DNA of 64,000 nt from Epiperipatus broadwayi (lineage: Eukaryota > Onychophora > Udeonychophora > Euonychophora > Peripatidae). The stretch spans positions 5,426,030 through 5,490,029 of the forward strand of contig JAQFVV010000055.1 in assembly GCA_028023455.1 (NCBI GenBank), in the 5' to 3' direction. This document shows positions 43,905 through 54,738 of this stretch, piece after piece. Each line of letters starts with the position of its first letter. Position 1 is the stretch's first letter. The notes beneath the pieces were generated by a model, which made no database searches, was not told where the DNA came from, and saw nothing but the letters and a program-made list of their open reading frames with translations. The translations under genes were made by a program, and so were the position numbers.

Positions 43905-44367
43905 AATATTGCCAGATAGTGCAAGCCATAATAATTAATGGATGCTAAGGTTTAGTGTATACTCATCCAATATCCCCAGACATTAGTGCAGAGCCTTGAA
44001 TCTGAGAGCACTGTACTTAGATATTTGGATTTACTGCATCTTTCCAGAAGCCACCTTTTATGTTTTTAGTAACTACAAATCTATGAGCACAAACTAATGT
44101 TTTCAATCAAAGCTTATTAATTTTTATAGTCATATAGATATGAACCCAGTTTAGTATCTACATTTTTGGTGCCCTTGATTTTTTTAATAACCATGGTCAC
44201 CAGCATCTTTTGGCTAGGATTGTTATTAAACTACTGTAATATCATCTGACAATCATTTTGTATGCTTATATAATCTGTTAACACACTAGCAACTCTCTGT
44301 ACAGTAATGCCATCTAGTGAAAGCCATATTAATCAATCGATGCTAGAAGGTTAGCACATCAAAATCT
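43905..44367 (-). mobile_element. Family B element, copy 7, minus strand and rearranged
   Basis: Contains GTGCAAGCCATAATAATTAA, ATACTCATCCAATATCCCCAGAC, the leader block (AACCATGGTCACC, TTTTGGTGCCC) and a second set of ends (ACTCTCTGTACAGTAATGCC). The hammerhead centre is deleted between CCCCAGACATTAG and AGCCTTGAATCTGAG. Confidence 0.65.
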
Positions 44368-44369
44368 AC

Positions 44370-45005
44370 TGAAGAATTAATTTCAGGTCAATTACTAGTG
44401 CATTTTTCAGTTGGCCCTAAACAGTTTAACAAAATCATGCATGAACATAATGAAAGAAGCATACTTAGCACAAAGTGTTCCAGGATCTTATCAAAAAATA
44501 TGGACACAGGGCAAAAAGCCTTCATTGATTTAAACCAACAACTGATCACCATGTATTGTTAGGAATATTTAAGAAATAATATGGTAACATAGACCAATAC
44601 AAATCCCTTTGTATTTACTAAGTTGGATTAATAAATTAGCTGTGCAAAACTATGACATGCCTAGCTATGAATATGGGAGTACTTATCTCCCAAAAGCGCC
44701 TAGCTTAATATACAATTAAATTTAAAGCTTCATTGTCTATGCACAAAGCACTTATAGATTTATATACATCACTGAGGTAAATCCTTATTTATTTTTAAAT
44801 ATTAGTTTGTAAAAGAAATTGGCCTAATAGTATATATATTTTTCATAAAAGATATATATGTGTGCGTGCAAATAAATTGATCAAATTTAATTAGTATTAT
44901 ATTTTATTTTTCCATCTTTGCAAATGGCACTACAGAAATAGGTATTTGGAAGCAAATTGTTACATAATATTTATTTTATAAGAAAAGAAAGATTCTCTCG
45001 ATACA
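44370..45005. other. Spacer, no gene seen
   Basis: A frame fragment Q-K-A-F-I-D-L-N-Q-Q-L near 44510 vaguely resembles LTR-element RNase H but is too short to claim. Confidence 0.35.
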
Positions 45006-45009
45006 AAAT

Positions 45010-45330
45010 ATTTATTGGACTATTTACATTATCTAATATAAAGAACTGAATGTCTTTAGAAACATTTTAAACTTTCTAAATACATTCACTTGTTAGTAAT
45101 AGCATATAGGTTGGTGTTTAACACAATGTTTCAATTGGTATTCTCCTCTCTTCTTCAGGTGTTGCTGATCTGACTAGTGACAGTACTAGCATGGGAATCG
45201 GATCTGGACCCTTAGATTCTTGAATATTGAATTTTAAAGTAATTCAAAAGGTATTATTCTGTGCTCTTCTTCAGGTGTTGCTGGCCTAACCAGTGACACT
45301 ACTAGCATAGGAATCGAACCTGGATTTTAT
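45010..45330 (-). mobile_element. Family A element, copy 4, with partial duplication
   Basis: Starts TTGGACTATTTACATTATC. The TTCTTCAGGTGTTGCTG core occurs twice (near 45150 and 45270), as does CTAGCATGGGAATCG / CTAGCATAGGAATCG with its B-box-like complement. The 3' end runs into a family B fragment at 45330-45415. Confidence 0.65.
45118..45166 (-). ncRNA. Hammerhead-like motif with one-pair stem III, family A copy 4
   Basis: Minus strand: AACAC, CTGAAGA (45158-45152), a weak stem II, GAAA (45132-45129), CATT, GTGTT. Stem I AACAC/GTGTT is a perfect 5 bp, the best in this family. Stem III is a single A-U pair around CA, the arrangement known from Penelope-associated variants that cleave as dimers. 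Confidence 0.45.
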
Positions 45331-45415
45331 GCACAACCCTTCTGGCATTCATTGATTACTCTGGTTGGCACAAGGTGGCAATAGTGTATGGAAAGTTTTG
45401 CTTTGTTTATAAGTT
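45330..45415 (+). mobile_element. Family B element, 3' fragment
   Basis: TTTTATGCACAACCCTTCTGG, ATTCATTGATTACTCTGG, GTGTATGGAAAGTTTTGC. Only the 3' end is present. Confidence 0.65.
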
Positions 45416-45477
45416 TAAATAAATCAATGTGATGTAATATAAAATATCTTTATATAGTAGCAATAATACAATATATG

Positions 45478-46690
45478 TATACTTACAAGTTTTAACAAGG
45501 AAAATGGAATCCCACCTTTATTAATGGTATATACTTATGTAGACACTATAGATTGCAACTTAACCATAGAAACTGGAATTATTGATACAAAGAAGTTTAA
45601 ATTAAACTGATAAATATAACCTATTCTGAATTCAGACTAATAAATAGTCAATTACAGTACTACAAACTTCAATTATAAATGTCAAATTGCACCCAAAGTA
45701 TTACTTAAATCAGGGGTGAGCAATTGTTTTGGCTCAGGGGCCACAGAGGTTGGCAGAGGGCCACATAGGGGTCCACTTTGTGGAAACAAAGGTTAGCAGA
45801 GTGCCACACCTTTTTTTCATGACACAATAAACACATGGCTTTATTCCCTGTATTACCAAAGAAATATTTGTTCATTCTTCATTAAACACACGACATCCAA
45901 CACCGATTTTACATTTTTTCAGAGGGTTCATGGTTTCACTAAAGTTGGAAATTATATATTTGCTAATGCAAAGCCAAAATTGAAATTAACCAGATCAACT
46001 GGAAAAGCACTGTACACTGTATCTACACTGTGCATGTGTATTGATGTGGCCATCCTAGTGGAAAATGCGAGATGAATCTTCAATCATGCACAGGAAGAAA
46101 ATCTCAGTTCAAGGCGGATTTTTCTGATTGTCTTGGTGGGCCACATGTGGCTCTCAGGATGCTATTTGCCCACCCTGACTTAAATAATAAGTTTAATAAT
46201 GATCAAGGCTAAATGGATTTGTAAGTAATCATTAAAAACCAGTCAACACTTTCCCAATATCAAAGGCAATCAAGAATTTTAAACTGTTGTCAAGGCAACC
46301 TCCTTTTAACAATAAAGATGGAATCCCACCTAAAGATTGCAACTAGACCACAGAAATTGAAATTATTGATATTATTTTAAGTAATATTTTGGGTGCAATT
46401 TGAAATTTATAATTGTAATTTGTAATATTAAAAATGAATATTTATTAGTCTACATTAAGAATAGGTTATATTTGCCTGTTTAAAGAGGTTTATTTAAACT
46501 TCTTTGTATCAATAATTTCAATCTCTGTGGACAAGTTGCAATCTTTAGTGTCTATATAAGCATATTAGACTATTAGGATTCCACCTTTATTGTTAAAAGG
46601 AGGTTGTCTTGACAAGTTTGAAATTGTTGATTGTTATTGATATTGTCTAAGTGTTGACTGGTTTTTAATGAATATTTGTAAGTATACACA
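45478..46690. repeat. Foldback repeat interrupted by a hAT MITE
   Basis: Segments such as ACACTATAGATTGCAACTT, ATAACCTATTCTGAATTCAG and CAAATTGCACCCAAAGTATT (left) are inverted against 46370-46560. GTAAGTAATCATTAAAAACC (46214) is inverted against 46650-46690. Together they make a compound hairpin. The hAT MITE at 45711-46177 sits inside it. Confidence 0.65.
45711..46177. mobile_element. hAT-type MITE, copy 2, with 8-bp TSD
   Basis: The 467-bp element begins CAGGGGTGAGCAATTG and ends TTTGCCCACCCTG. It is flanked by perfect 8-bp duplications ACTTAAAT at 45703-45710 and 46178-46185. TIR sequence and TSD length both define the hAT superfamily. No transposase frame. It lies inside a larger foldback repeat. 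Confidence 0.95.
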
Positions 46691-46699
46691 TTATCCAAT

Positions 46700-47065
46700 A
46701 ATGTTCTAGTAATTAATTTTTTATAAATTTTAGTTACAAATAACAGATTAAAATACCAAAAAATTTCAAATTGTTTTAACAACATATTTATTGTTTCATT
46801 AGTAGTAAAAAAATTTACATCTAGAATTTAAAAAAAAAATGTAAATCTTTTTGTGAAAAAATAGTTAATTTAGAATCAAAACAAAAACTCCATCATTCAC
46901 AATCCTTTTTTTATTATTAAATAATGTTAAATGTTATATTTCCCAGACTGAGTTCATTATATGTGCACTAAAATTTATGCTTCTTAGCAAGAACCTTTTA
47001 TTTTAATGCAACCCCTCCAACGGCCACCTTATACCTTATTAGCTAGCTATATAGCTTTGAATAAA
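46700..47065. other. Spacer, no gene seen
   Basis: AT-rich, without a recognisable feature. Confidence 0.4.
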
Positions 47066-47070
47066 GCATA

Positions 47071-47500
47071 AAGAATGGTGATCATGTGATGTTTAGTAAT
47101 TTAATACCAATCCTGTCCAATAGGATTATGGTGACTGTGGTTATTAAAGAATCAAAAATACCAAAAAGTACGAATACTGAGCTAAGTTCAGATCTATAAG
47201 ACTACACAAGCTAATGATCTTGAATTGAAAACATTATTGTGTTTTTATTTTGTATTCAATGCTTTATAGTTAGCTAACGAGGAAAAAGGTGGCTGCTGGA
47301 TGATTGCCTTAGATCCTAAGATCTAGGTGCAGTGCTCTCAGACTCAAAGCTTCTCATTGATGAAAGCCACAAATTAGAAACTAGTCTGGGGATATTGAAT
47401 GAATAGGCACTAGACAGGGATTTTATGCACAAACCTTCTTGCATTTCATTGATTACTCTGGCTTGCACTGAATATTGCTATTGTATGGAGAGTTTAGCCT
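47071..47500 (+). mobile_element. Family B element, copy 8
   Basis: Full-length form with the leader GATCATGTGATGTTTAG, GGATTATGGTGACTGTGG, then AAAAGGTGGCTGCTGGATG and the 3' end TGTATGGAGAGTTTAGCC. The core is ATTGATGA (C3 changed), while GAAACTAGTCTGGGG is intact. Confidence 0.75.
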
Positions 47501-47519
47501 CTACAGAGTTTTTAAACTA

Positions 47520-47850
47520 AATAGAGCATGGAGATATGTATGTTAGAATAACAAAAAGCAATTGAAAATGAAATGCATGTGTATCACTGATATCATTGAA
47601 AAAATTGAGACTGAAATGGGACTGGAAAATATGTATTGCTAGAATAGATGATAATAGATGGACAATTGAAATCTTAAATGGGGTTCCAAGAGAGTGGAAA
47701 AGACCTAGAAAGGGAACACATGTGAGATGGATGAATGAAATAAGAAAGTGTGTAGGTGTGATGTGGAGAAGAGATGCTAGAGATTGGAGAAGGTGGAATT
47801 AATTTGAAGAGACATTCATTCTGCAATTTGAAGAGACATTCATTCTGCAA
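47520..47850 (+). pseudogene. RTE-like LINE C-terminus
   Basis: The frame L-R-L-K-W-D-W-K, R-I-D-D-N-R-W-T-I-E-I-L-N-G-V-P-R-E-W-K-R, T-H-V-R-W-M-N-E-I-R-K-C-V-G-V-M-W-R-R-D-A matches the 43.1-kb copy. The 3' end has a 23-bp tandem duplication (TTTGAAGAGACATTCATTC twice). It follows a family B element directly. Confidence 0.78.
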
Positions 47851-47989
47851 TGATCAATAATCTTTATAAACAATGATGATGATAGTCAAAAAAATTTATG
47901 GCATATTAGATCTATAATAATTGTTAAATATTAAATGCTGAGATGAGGTAGCATAATCAAAGAATTTGCTGTGAAGGTTTCGTCAATAA

Positions 47990-48670
47990 TGGTGGCTTAT
48001 GATTGACCATAGAACAGATAATCAACTGATATACCTTGCCTGAGGACTTATGATTGATTATAGAATAGGCTGCCAATTTATATAGCTTGTGTAAAAGTTT
48101 ATAATTGATCATAGAACAGATTGTCAATTTATATATCTTTTATGGAGACTTATGATTGGTTATAGAACAGATTGTCAATTTATGTACCTTTTATTTAGGC
48201 TTATGTTTGATTATAGAAAATATTGTCAATTTATAGTTATTAATATAGAGACTTATAATTGGTCATAAAATAGATTGTTATGAAATAGATTATCAATTTA
48301 TGAACCTTGTATGAACTTATAATTGGTAATATAGATTGTGCTTTATGCAAAAAAGTGAAGCTTATATCAATCTTATTTACAAGTTATATGGCTTAGCGCT
48401 TTCAGAGACCTTGAGTCTCCATAATCATAGCCTACTTTTAACTGAAGTTTAGCTGTGCACTAAGCCATATAACTTGTAAATAAGATTGAGATAAGCTTCA
48501 CTTTTTTGCGTAAAGCGCAATCTAAATTACTTACTAATCAAAGGTGAAGTAATAAACGAGTATTTTATTTCAAATGGTAATATAATAGATTGTCAATTTA
48601 CATACTTTCTGAGGAAACTTATGATTGGCCATAGAATGAATTATTAATTTATATACTTTGTGTGCATATA
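47990..48670. repeat. Degenerate tandem array, about 50-60 bp units
   Basis: Units share CTTATGATTGATTATAGAAC, AGATTGTCAATTTATATACC and TTTTATGGAGA-like strings, about seven before and two after a foldback insertion at 48334-48522. Confidence 0.6.
48334..48522. mobile_element. Small foldback element, about 65-bp arms
   Basis: Arms 48334-48398 and 48458-48522 are inverted (TGCTTTATGCAAAAAAGTGA / TCACTTTTTTGCGTAAAGCG, TTATTTACAAGTTATATGGC and its inverse). It is inserted in the tandem array around it. No coding capacity. Confidence 0.75.
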
Positions 48671-48755
48671 TGTACATGATAGGTAAGTAAACTTTGTGTT
48701 ATTTTTTTATGCAAGTGCTTGTTTATTATTATAGAATAAATAATATAATAATAAG

Positions 48756-50424
48756 GGTAAAAGCCTGAAATCCGGGCAAAGCCACTTGGAGTGTTGATGC
48801 TAGACAAAATCAATGAAATATACCGTTACCGCACTGCCGCAACTTTTTTTTTTTAGATAACAAGGTTTTTTTTTAATATTGATTAAACGAATATATTTCA
48901 TTTACAACATGATTTTTATTATTAAATAAATTTTGATATTCATTTTCGTTCCTTTTTGTGGGTTTTTTGGAACCTGACTGACATTTTTTCAACAAATTTT
49001 GCTAATTGTATTTTTTTCTTTTTATCATTTGAAAAATTCAGACCATTTCACTACGTTAAAAAATTTGTTTGAATCCCACCGCCCGAAAAAATAGAATACA
49101 ATTATTTGCGACTTGTTTAGAACTTAATTCTACCTTCTTTTTTTTTTTTTGGCTTGACTAAATGGTTTTTCTTATTATTATTAATTTTATTTTTTTTTAA
49201 AAACCACAACTTGTTTTCACTTTGATTTAGATTATGTTTGAATTAGCCTTTTTTTTTGGGGGGGGGGGGGCTACTACAAGAAACAGCTTTTTGAGTGGGG
49301 GATGGGGGGGGGGGGATTTGTACTGTTATTATTAACAAAAATAGTCAATTATTTTAACAGCGCTGAAAAAAGAGAATTAACTTTGGGACTTGTTTCGAAT
49401 TTTGATTTCTTTTTGGTTGACATAATTGTTTTTCTTAATATTAAATCAAAATTTACTTGTGTTTTTGCTGATTAAAAAATTGTTTTCAAACACCCACCCC
49501 CACACACTCGGAAAAAGAATTGTAACCAAAAAGACAAGAATTTAACTTTTTTCCTTTTTTTTAAATAACTTTTTCTCACTTTTTACTTTGATTTTTATTT
49601 CGTTCAAATTACCTTTTTTTTTTTTAGCCTTTTACAATAAACTGCTTGTGGGGGTGGGAGTGGGGGTATTTCGTAATTTGTTATTCTTAACAAAAAGTCA
49701 ACCACAGTCATCATTTATTTTAACCCCGCTGCAAAAAATTGAATCCAAATACTTGTCAATTTCTAATGAAATAAAAAACAACAAAAAAGGACACAAACTT
49801 TGGACTTTTTACAATTATTTATTCGATTTTATTGCTGTAATAAAAAGTGGACATTACATGTGCCTGACAAAAAAAAAAAAAACACAATCTCACACACTTT
49901 CTGTACTCGGCAATTCTGAAGAAGTTTCAAAATTGCACGTTCGTCTCAGACCTTTTAGTGGTCTCGAATATTTTCCCCATGCTGAAACATGACTTAGCAC
50001 ATGAGCTTTGTCGAAGCCTGTTCGAACATACACTTTGCCAATTTTTTACATATTAACCTTTTTTTCGGGAAAGGTGGGGACCATATGACAATTATTAATA
50101 ATTAACAACATTTTTAAAATCGAAATGACATTACTCTATTATGGAGATTTGAAAAAGTCGTACTGCTTTGAAATTTAAACACCCTCAAGTGATACGGTAA
50201 TCAGCCATGAATAGAACGAATACGCGTAAATAGCTTCGAAGCATAAAACAGGCCATAATATTTTTGTGCAATGTCATGTAAAGCGGCCTAGCTCAATGGG
50301 TTTTATACAATACGTAAATTTTGTATTAGCCTGTAAGGCCGCGGCCACCGAAACGGCATTTTTTATGTGTTTTGACATGTAAACAATGCCCCAAGTGGCC
50401 GTGCCTGGATTTCAGGCTTTTACC
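48756..50424. mobile_element. 1669-bp DNA transposon, 34-bp TIRs and 8-bp TSD
   Basis: Inverted ends at 48756-48789 and 50391-50424 begin GGTAAAAGCCTGAAATCC and match at all but about four of 34 positions. They are flanked by perfect 8-bp duplications ATAATAAG at 48748-48755 and 50425-50432. Eight-bp TSDs occur in hAT and Merlin elements. The GG start is unlike the hAT CAGG/CAGNG consensus. The inside is T-rich with G-runs, and the 134-codon frame at 49588-49992 has no recognisable transposase motif, so it is non-autonomous or unrecognised. Confidence 0.88.
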
Positions 50425-50702
50425 ATAATAAGCAACCATCTACATGGGAAAATTTTAAAACTTTATTCATATATATATGCAGGATATTTTCACAATCGTG
50501 TCCGAATTTTTCTGGTTGCTATGGATAGGCAGTGCTTGTGGTCGAGTTTTGTGTCTGTTTTTAAAGGGGTTAATAGGTCTTGTCAGTGTTATCTTTACAA
50601 TTAGTTATGAAGGGTAATAAGATGTCAGTTAGTATTGTCATAAAAATTTATTTTACTTTATTTTTGCTTCTGTTAAATTATAATAATTTTTATAAAGTAC
50701 AT

Positions 50703-51066
50703 CAATGGTCCCCCAACCTTTTTGCACTTAAGAGCACATTCTATAATACCGACCAGGTGGTGGGCACCATTTATTTTTTCAATGTAAATTTATAGTTGGA
50801 TATTGTTAATAATACACATAATGTACAAAAAAATATTTATTTCAAAAATAAAATTTTAACATATAATTAACGTTTATATTTTTACGCTGTAAAAGTATAG
50901 TATGCCCTACAATTTGATTACAATATAATACAATAATTTATAAGAAATTTTAAAAATTAAATTTATGTGTATCAGATAAATAATTTTTATCATGTTTGGA
51001 TAACGGCAGGCACACGTAAAATGGTCTGCAGGCACCATGGCGCCCGTGGGCATAGGGGACCCATGA
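50703..51066. mobile_element. hAT-like MITE
   Basis: The left end CAATGGTCCCCCAACC and right end GGGGACCCATGA are short imperfect inverted repeats of the CAGTGGTYCCCAACC type common in hAT MITEs. They are flanked by AAGTACAT (50695-50702) and AATTACAT (51067-51074), matching in seven of eight positions. The interior is AT-rich, with GCACTTAAGAGCAC and GGTCTGCAGGCACC near the ends. Confidence 0.7.
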
Positions 51067-51079
51067 AATTACATGAATG

Positions 51080-51515
51080 AAAAGGATGTAAAGACCTTGT
51101 CACTTGTTATGATGTAATATCAGATATTGAAAGGTTAGAGTAAACAGTGTCGAAGTGACAAATTATTACTGATGATGATAAAGAGTTTGGTCATGGTTCC
51201 CTACTACCTAGACATCCCTGGACAGAGGACATGATTTTGTAAAGGGTCTACAATTGAACTTATTGTTGAACAATATTCATGGTAATCATGTGATATTGCT
51301 TGTTTATAGCATCCTATCACTTATCTATCTTTGGTCAAAAAGTTATTAGGTTACTATTTTGCTTTTTTAAAAAAATGGTCTTAAGAATATAGATCTATTA
51401 AAGTTTGTGGTAATACCTTGGAAATTAGAATGCTACGAGGATGGCTATCAATTGCAAATTAGCATCAATGATAATTTAATACCCCCCTCCTCTAGTTAAA
51501 CAGTTAACTCATAAG
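51080..51515. other. Spacer, no gene seen
   Basis: No recognisable feature. Confidence 0.35.
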
Positions 51516-51520
51516 TAACT

Positions 51521-51834
51521 AAACACATGATCACCATTTCCTATGCTTACACAATCTGTTCAAACAGTATCAATCCTCCATTCATAGTGTCTCCTGGTGC
51601 AAGACATAGTAACAAAAAGGTAAAAGGTGGCTTCTGGATGATTGCATTAGATCTTAAGATCTAGGTGCAGTGCTCTCAAATCCAAGGCTTCTCACTGACG
51701 AAGGCCACAAGCCTGAAACTAACCTGGAAATATTGGATTAGTAGGCACTAGATAGAGATTTTGGACACAAAATCTTTTTGCATCCATTGATTACTATATC
51801 CTGCACTAGATGGCAGTACTACATGGAGAGTTTC
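51521..51834 (+). mobile_element. Family B element, copy 9
   Basis: Starts AAACACATGATCACCATTTC and ends GGCAGTACTACATGGAGAG. Contains AAAAGGTGGCTTCTGGATG and the hammerhead-like centre. Confidence 0.75.
51680..51737 (+). ncRNA. Family B hammerhead-like motif, copy 9
   Basis: CTGACGA at 51695-51701, stem II GGC/GCC, GAAA at 51715-51718, then CTAACC instead of CTAGTC, so the UH triplet is lost. Outer stem I ATCCAA/TTGGAT is intact. Probably inactive. Confidence 0.4.
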
Positions 51835-51839
51835 CTGCA

Positions 51840-52525
51840 AGATGGATGAGAAAAATATTGTGGTATACAGAATAAAGAATTTATGTCAGTATACATATAC
51901 AAAAGATAGGATGATTGTGTTAGAATTGTTATGTGTTATAGTGGTAAAGAATGGTATAGAATAGATATATTAATAAAGAATAGGGAATTGGAGAGATGGA
52001 GAACTAGTATGGAGAGTAAAAAGATATATAGAATTAAACGGTACATTGGGTGTGAATTAATTTATGATAATAGCAAAGAAGTAGTTTACTGTTTAAGGCT
52101 CAAATAGGATCTATAAGCAACAAGGGAATATATATCTAATGGAAAATGTGGGTGATTTAGTCTGCAAGTTGTGTAAGAAAGGCATAGGAAATATTAGGCA
52201 TCTGTTAATTGAATGTAAATGCTGGAAAGCAAGCAGCAAGGGTACAAATAATGAAGTTGTGTAAGAATAAATATAAACAAAGTGATTATGCAGAAAGTAT
52301 GTTATTGGTTTTTATGCTGGGTTTGGGAAAAGATAAGGGGGATTTAGATATAACTGCCATGGAGTTGACAAAAATTATGTTTAGAAATGGAATGGAGCAG
52401 GATATGGGAAAACTTAGGGTGCGGAATGCAAAGGGGGGTTAAAGTGGCTAACAGGTTTCTCTGAGTGTAGTTGCTAAGAGCTTCCTGGCTCCATATAAAG
52501 AGAAGTCACAGTGCAACCCATTACT
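51840..52525 (+). pseudogene. LINE-G C-terminal half, degraded copy
   Basis: Homologous to 58170-58880. The zinc-knuckle block reads C-K-L-C-K-K-G-I-G-N-I-R-H-L-L-I-E-C (CX2C...H...C). Then M-L-G-L-G-K-D-K-G-D-L-D-I and the 3' tail TGGCTAACAGGTTTCTCTG. Stops interrupt the region before the knuckle. Confidence 0.72.
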
Positions 52526-52788
52526 GTTTTAACTCATAAATACTTAGCACAATTTGAAAATTTAAAATATTTTTTTAGTTTCTGTATTCATTAAGTTTTT
52601 TTCATCTAACTGTTTTCGTTAGTGAAATTTGATAATTGTATATAAATTCTTACATTAGTGTTTATCTTCAGGCCATTGGAGTTTACTTATCCAGGAGGTT
52701 TTAACAAAGGATGTCTCCTAGTAAAAGTTTCAGCTTTAAATGGTGTGACTATAAACTATCCATCATAAACAACATTTGTAAATGAATA

Positions 52789-53521
52789 CTGTAGTGTTTT
52801 GAAAAATGGCAGACATTTTTGTGCACTCCAGAAAGAACTAGAATTTATTCGAGTTGTTGTTTTTAGATTGCGCGCTGATAACAGGAATTAATTAGTGTAA
52901 TGGCGGACGATAATTCCAAGAGATATTTGCTGATTGCAAATATTTCTAGAGATAAGACGTTACCTTATTGGACAATAATTAATTGTTGCAGTTGTCAGTA
53001 AGCAATAAGAAGACTGGGTAACATCTAACAGTGTAACATAGAGAGTAGTAGAGAGCAGTCACACAGTATTGAGTAAGCAGTATTGGAGTAGACGTCGGTT
53101 TAACACCAGTAGAGATATCTCGCGTTAGTGCTTGCGGTTAATGACCAGCGCCCAATGGAAATGTAGTTCACGGGTGTTGCTGAATGAGACCACAGCGGAG
53201 ATATAGAGCATTTGTTGGAGAGCTTCATTGCGACCAATTCATTGGAGAGCTTCATTGCAGACCAATTCGTTGGAGAGCTTTGTTGCAGACCAATTCGTTG
53301 GAGAGCATTCGTTGCAGACCAATTCAGCGGAGAGATTGCAGACTAATTCATTGGAGAGCATTCATTGCAGACCAATTCGTTGGAGAGCATTCATGCAGAC
53401 CAATTCGTTGGAGAGCATTTGTTGCAGACCGATTCATTGGAGAGCACTCGTTGGAAAAGAACAGCGTGGAAATTGTATAACGTTATTTGCTGACCGCACA
53501 GTATGACTTGCAGTTATAACA
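52789..53521 (+). mobile_element. Probable solo LTR with embedded minisatellite
   Basis: Starts TGTAGTGTTTTG and ends TATAACA, followed after one base by a primer-binding-site-like sequence. It is richer in CG than its surroundings. The interior contains a 29-bp tandem array. No second LTR or pol was found downstream, only about 170 bp of leader-like sequence. The exact 5' boundary is uncertain, because no target duplication was identified. Confidence 0.5.
53175..53460 (+). repeat. 29-bp minisatellite, about nine units
   Basis: Units contain GCAGACCAATTCGTTGGAG and AGCATTCGTT, with a few length variants. Since 29 is not a multiple of three, the repeat is open in shifting frames and yields spurious RPIRWRA/TNSLES peptides. 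It lies inside the probable LTR. Confidence 0.9.
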
Positions 53522-53522
53522 T

Positions 53523-53539
53523 TGGCACAGTCATAAGTG
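53523..53539 (+). promoter_or_regulatory. Decayed primer-binding site, tRNA-Ser type
   Basis: TGGCACAGTCATAAGTG differs by two CpG-type changes from TGGCGCAGTCG, the complement of a serine tRNA acceptor end plus CCA, used as primer site by many gypsy-type elements. It sits one base after the TATAACA end of the LTR, where a PBS is expected. Confidence 0.5.
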
Positions 53540-53759
53540 CGGATATAACAAATACAATATATATCAAGGGCATAAAGATCTCTCTAATTATGGCATAGCT
53601 TTAGATACTGGGCTATTAAAATAAGTTATATTGAAGTAGAAAGACCATAAATATATCAAAGAAAGAAAGAAAAGATTAGAATCAGAATTGCTGCATGAGT
53701 ATTAAAGAATCCCATTATTCCAAAAATACAGAAAAAAACAATAGTTAATAAAACCAAAA

Positions 53760-53850
53760 TATCACATGATCACCATTTTCTTTGCTTACACAAACCTTGC
53801 ATCTATTGGTTACTAAGACTTGCACTGGGTGGCACTACTGCATGGAGAGT
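53760..53850 (+). mobile_element. Family B element, 5'/3' fusion fragment
   Basis: ATCACATGATCACCATTTTC is joined directly to ACAAACCTTGCATCTATTGG, then GGCACTACTGCATGGAGAG. The middle is deleted, as at 28.9 kb. Confidence 0.65.
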
Positions 53851-54738
53851 TTGTTACTATTAATCAAATATATAACTAAGTGCATTTTCAGTACTGAGCA
53901 CTTTATCGAAGGCAATAATTGTAAAAATTAAAAAAAAAAAACATTACATGCATCGACTCACCTTAGAGAAGTCACAAAATTGTCATTTTAATTGTACATA
54001 TTTAAACAGTACTTAACTGCGCACTATTAGATTTTCTATTGGTGACAAAGTTATCATTATTAATAAACCAAATATCTTTAACTTTAGGAATCACTGCAAA
54101 ACATTTTTATCTCAGTAGGATTAAAAACATGATCAAAATAAATGTACTATTCAGCAGCATTTTCAAGCAAGCCTTCAATCGGAAAAGAGCAGGGACATCA
54201 GTAACACTATATATCTTGACCTGGATAATTCTCATGATATAACTTTGGAGATCTGTCTTAATATTAGGAGTCTCCTAGGAAAGATTTACACAGGGGCATA
54301 TGGAATACCTAAATTCATTTTTCTTCATTTGTAAAGATTTTTGGCATCCATAATCAAGACCATGATTGACCACTTTATAGAGGGATAGGGAGAGATTAAG
54401 AATTTATACCAGATATTCCTTGTGCCATTTTTAAAAAAGAGAGGGAGCCTCTGATCTAAACAATCTAAGGCCCATTTTGATGATCCCCCTATTAAAAAAA
54501 ATAATTGAGCAGCTAATCAAAGATTAAATACAAAACAAAAATCCTCAACTTTATTTCTAAAGATCAATATGCTAGGAAAGGGGAAATCATCAATTAATAC
54601 CATCAGTCAAATGAGACTCTTTCTAGACTACATTAGGGCGAAAAGAATGTCCAAACTGATCACTGTCTAACTAGATGTTGAGGCAGCATTAAACTATGTC
54701 AAACCAAATATCCTGATAGACATCTCCAAGAATACAAG

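Noticed and set aside
44400-44760. LTR retroelement RNase H remnant
   Set aside because: One QKAFIDLNQQL-like string is not enough without further pol blocks.
49250-49320. G-quadruplex or assembly gap signal at G-runs
   Set aside because: Several G/C homopolymer runs occur (also near 1090, 14280, 34440, 61280). They may be sequencing artefacts or real simple repeats and cannot be judged here.
49588-49992. Transposase of the 1669-bp DNA element
   Set aside because: The 134-codon frame has no DDE, zinc-finger or hAT dimerisation motif and starts in a T-run.
53184-53506. Overlapping frames with RPIRWRA/TNSLES repeats
   Set aside because: The 29-bp tandem repeat is open in several frames. Unit length is not a multiple of three, so no conserved protein.
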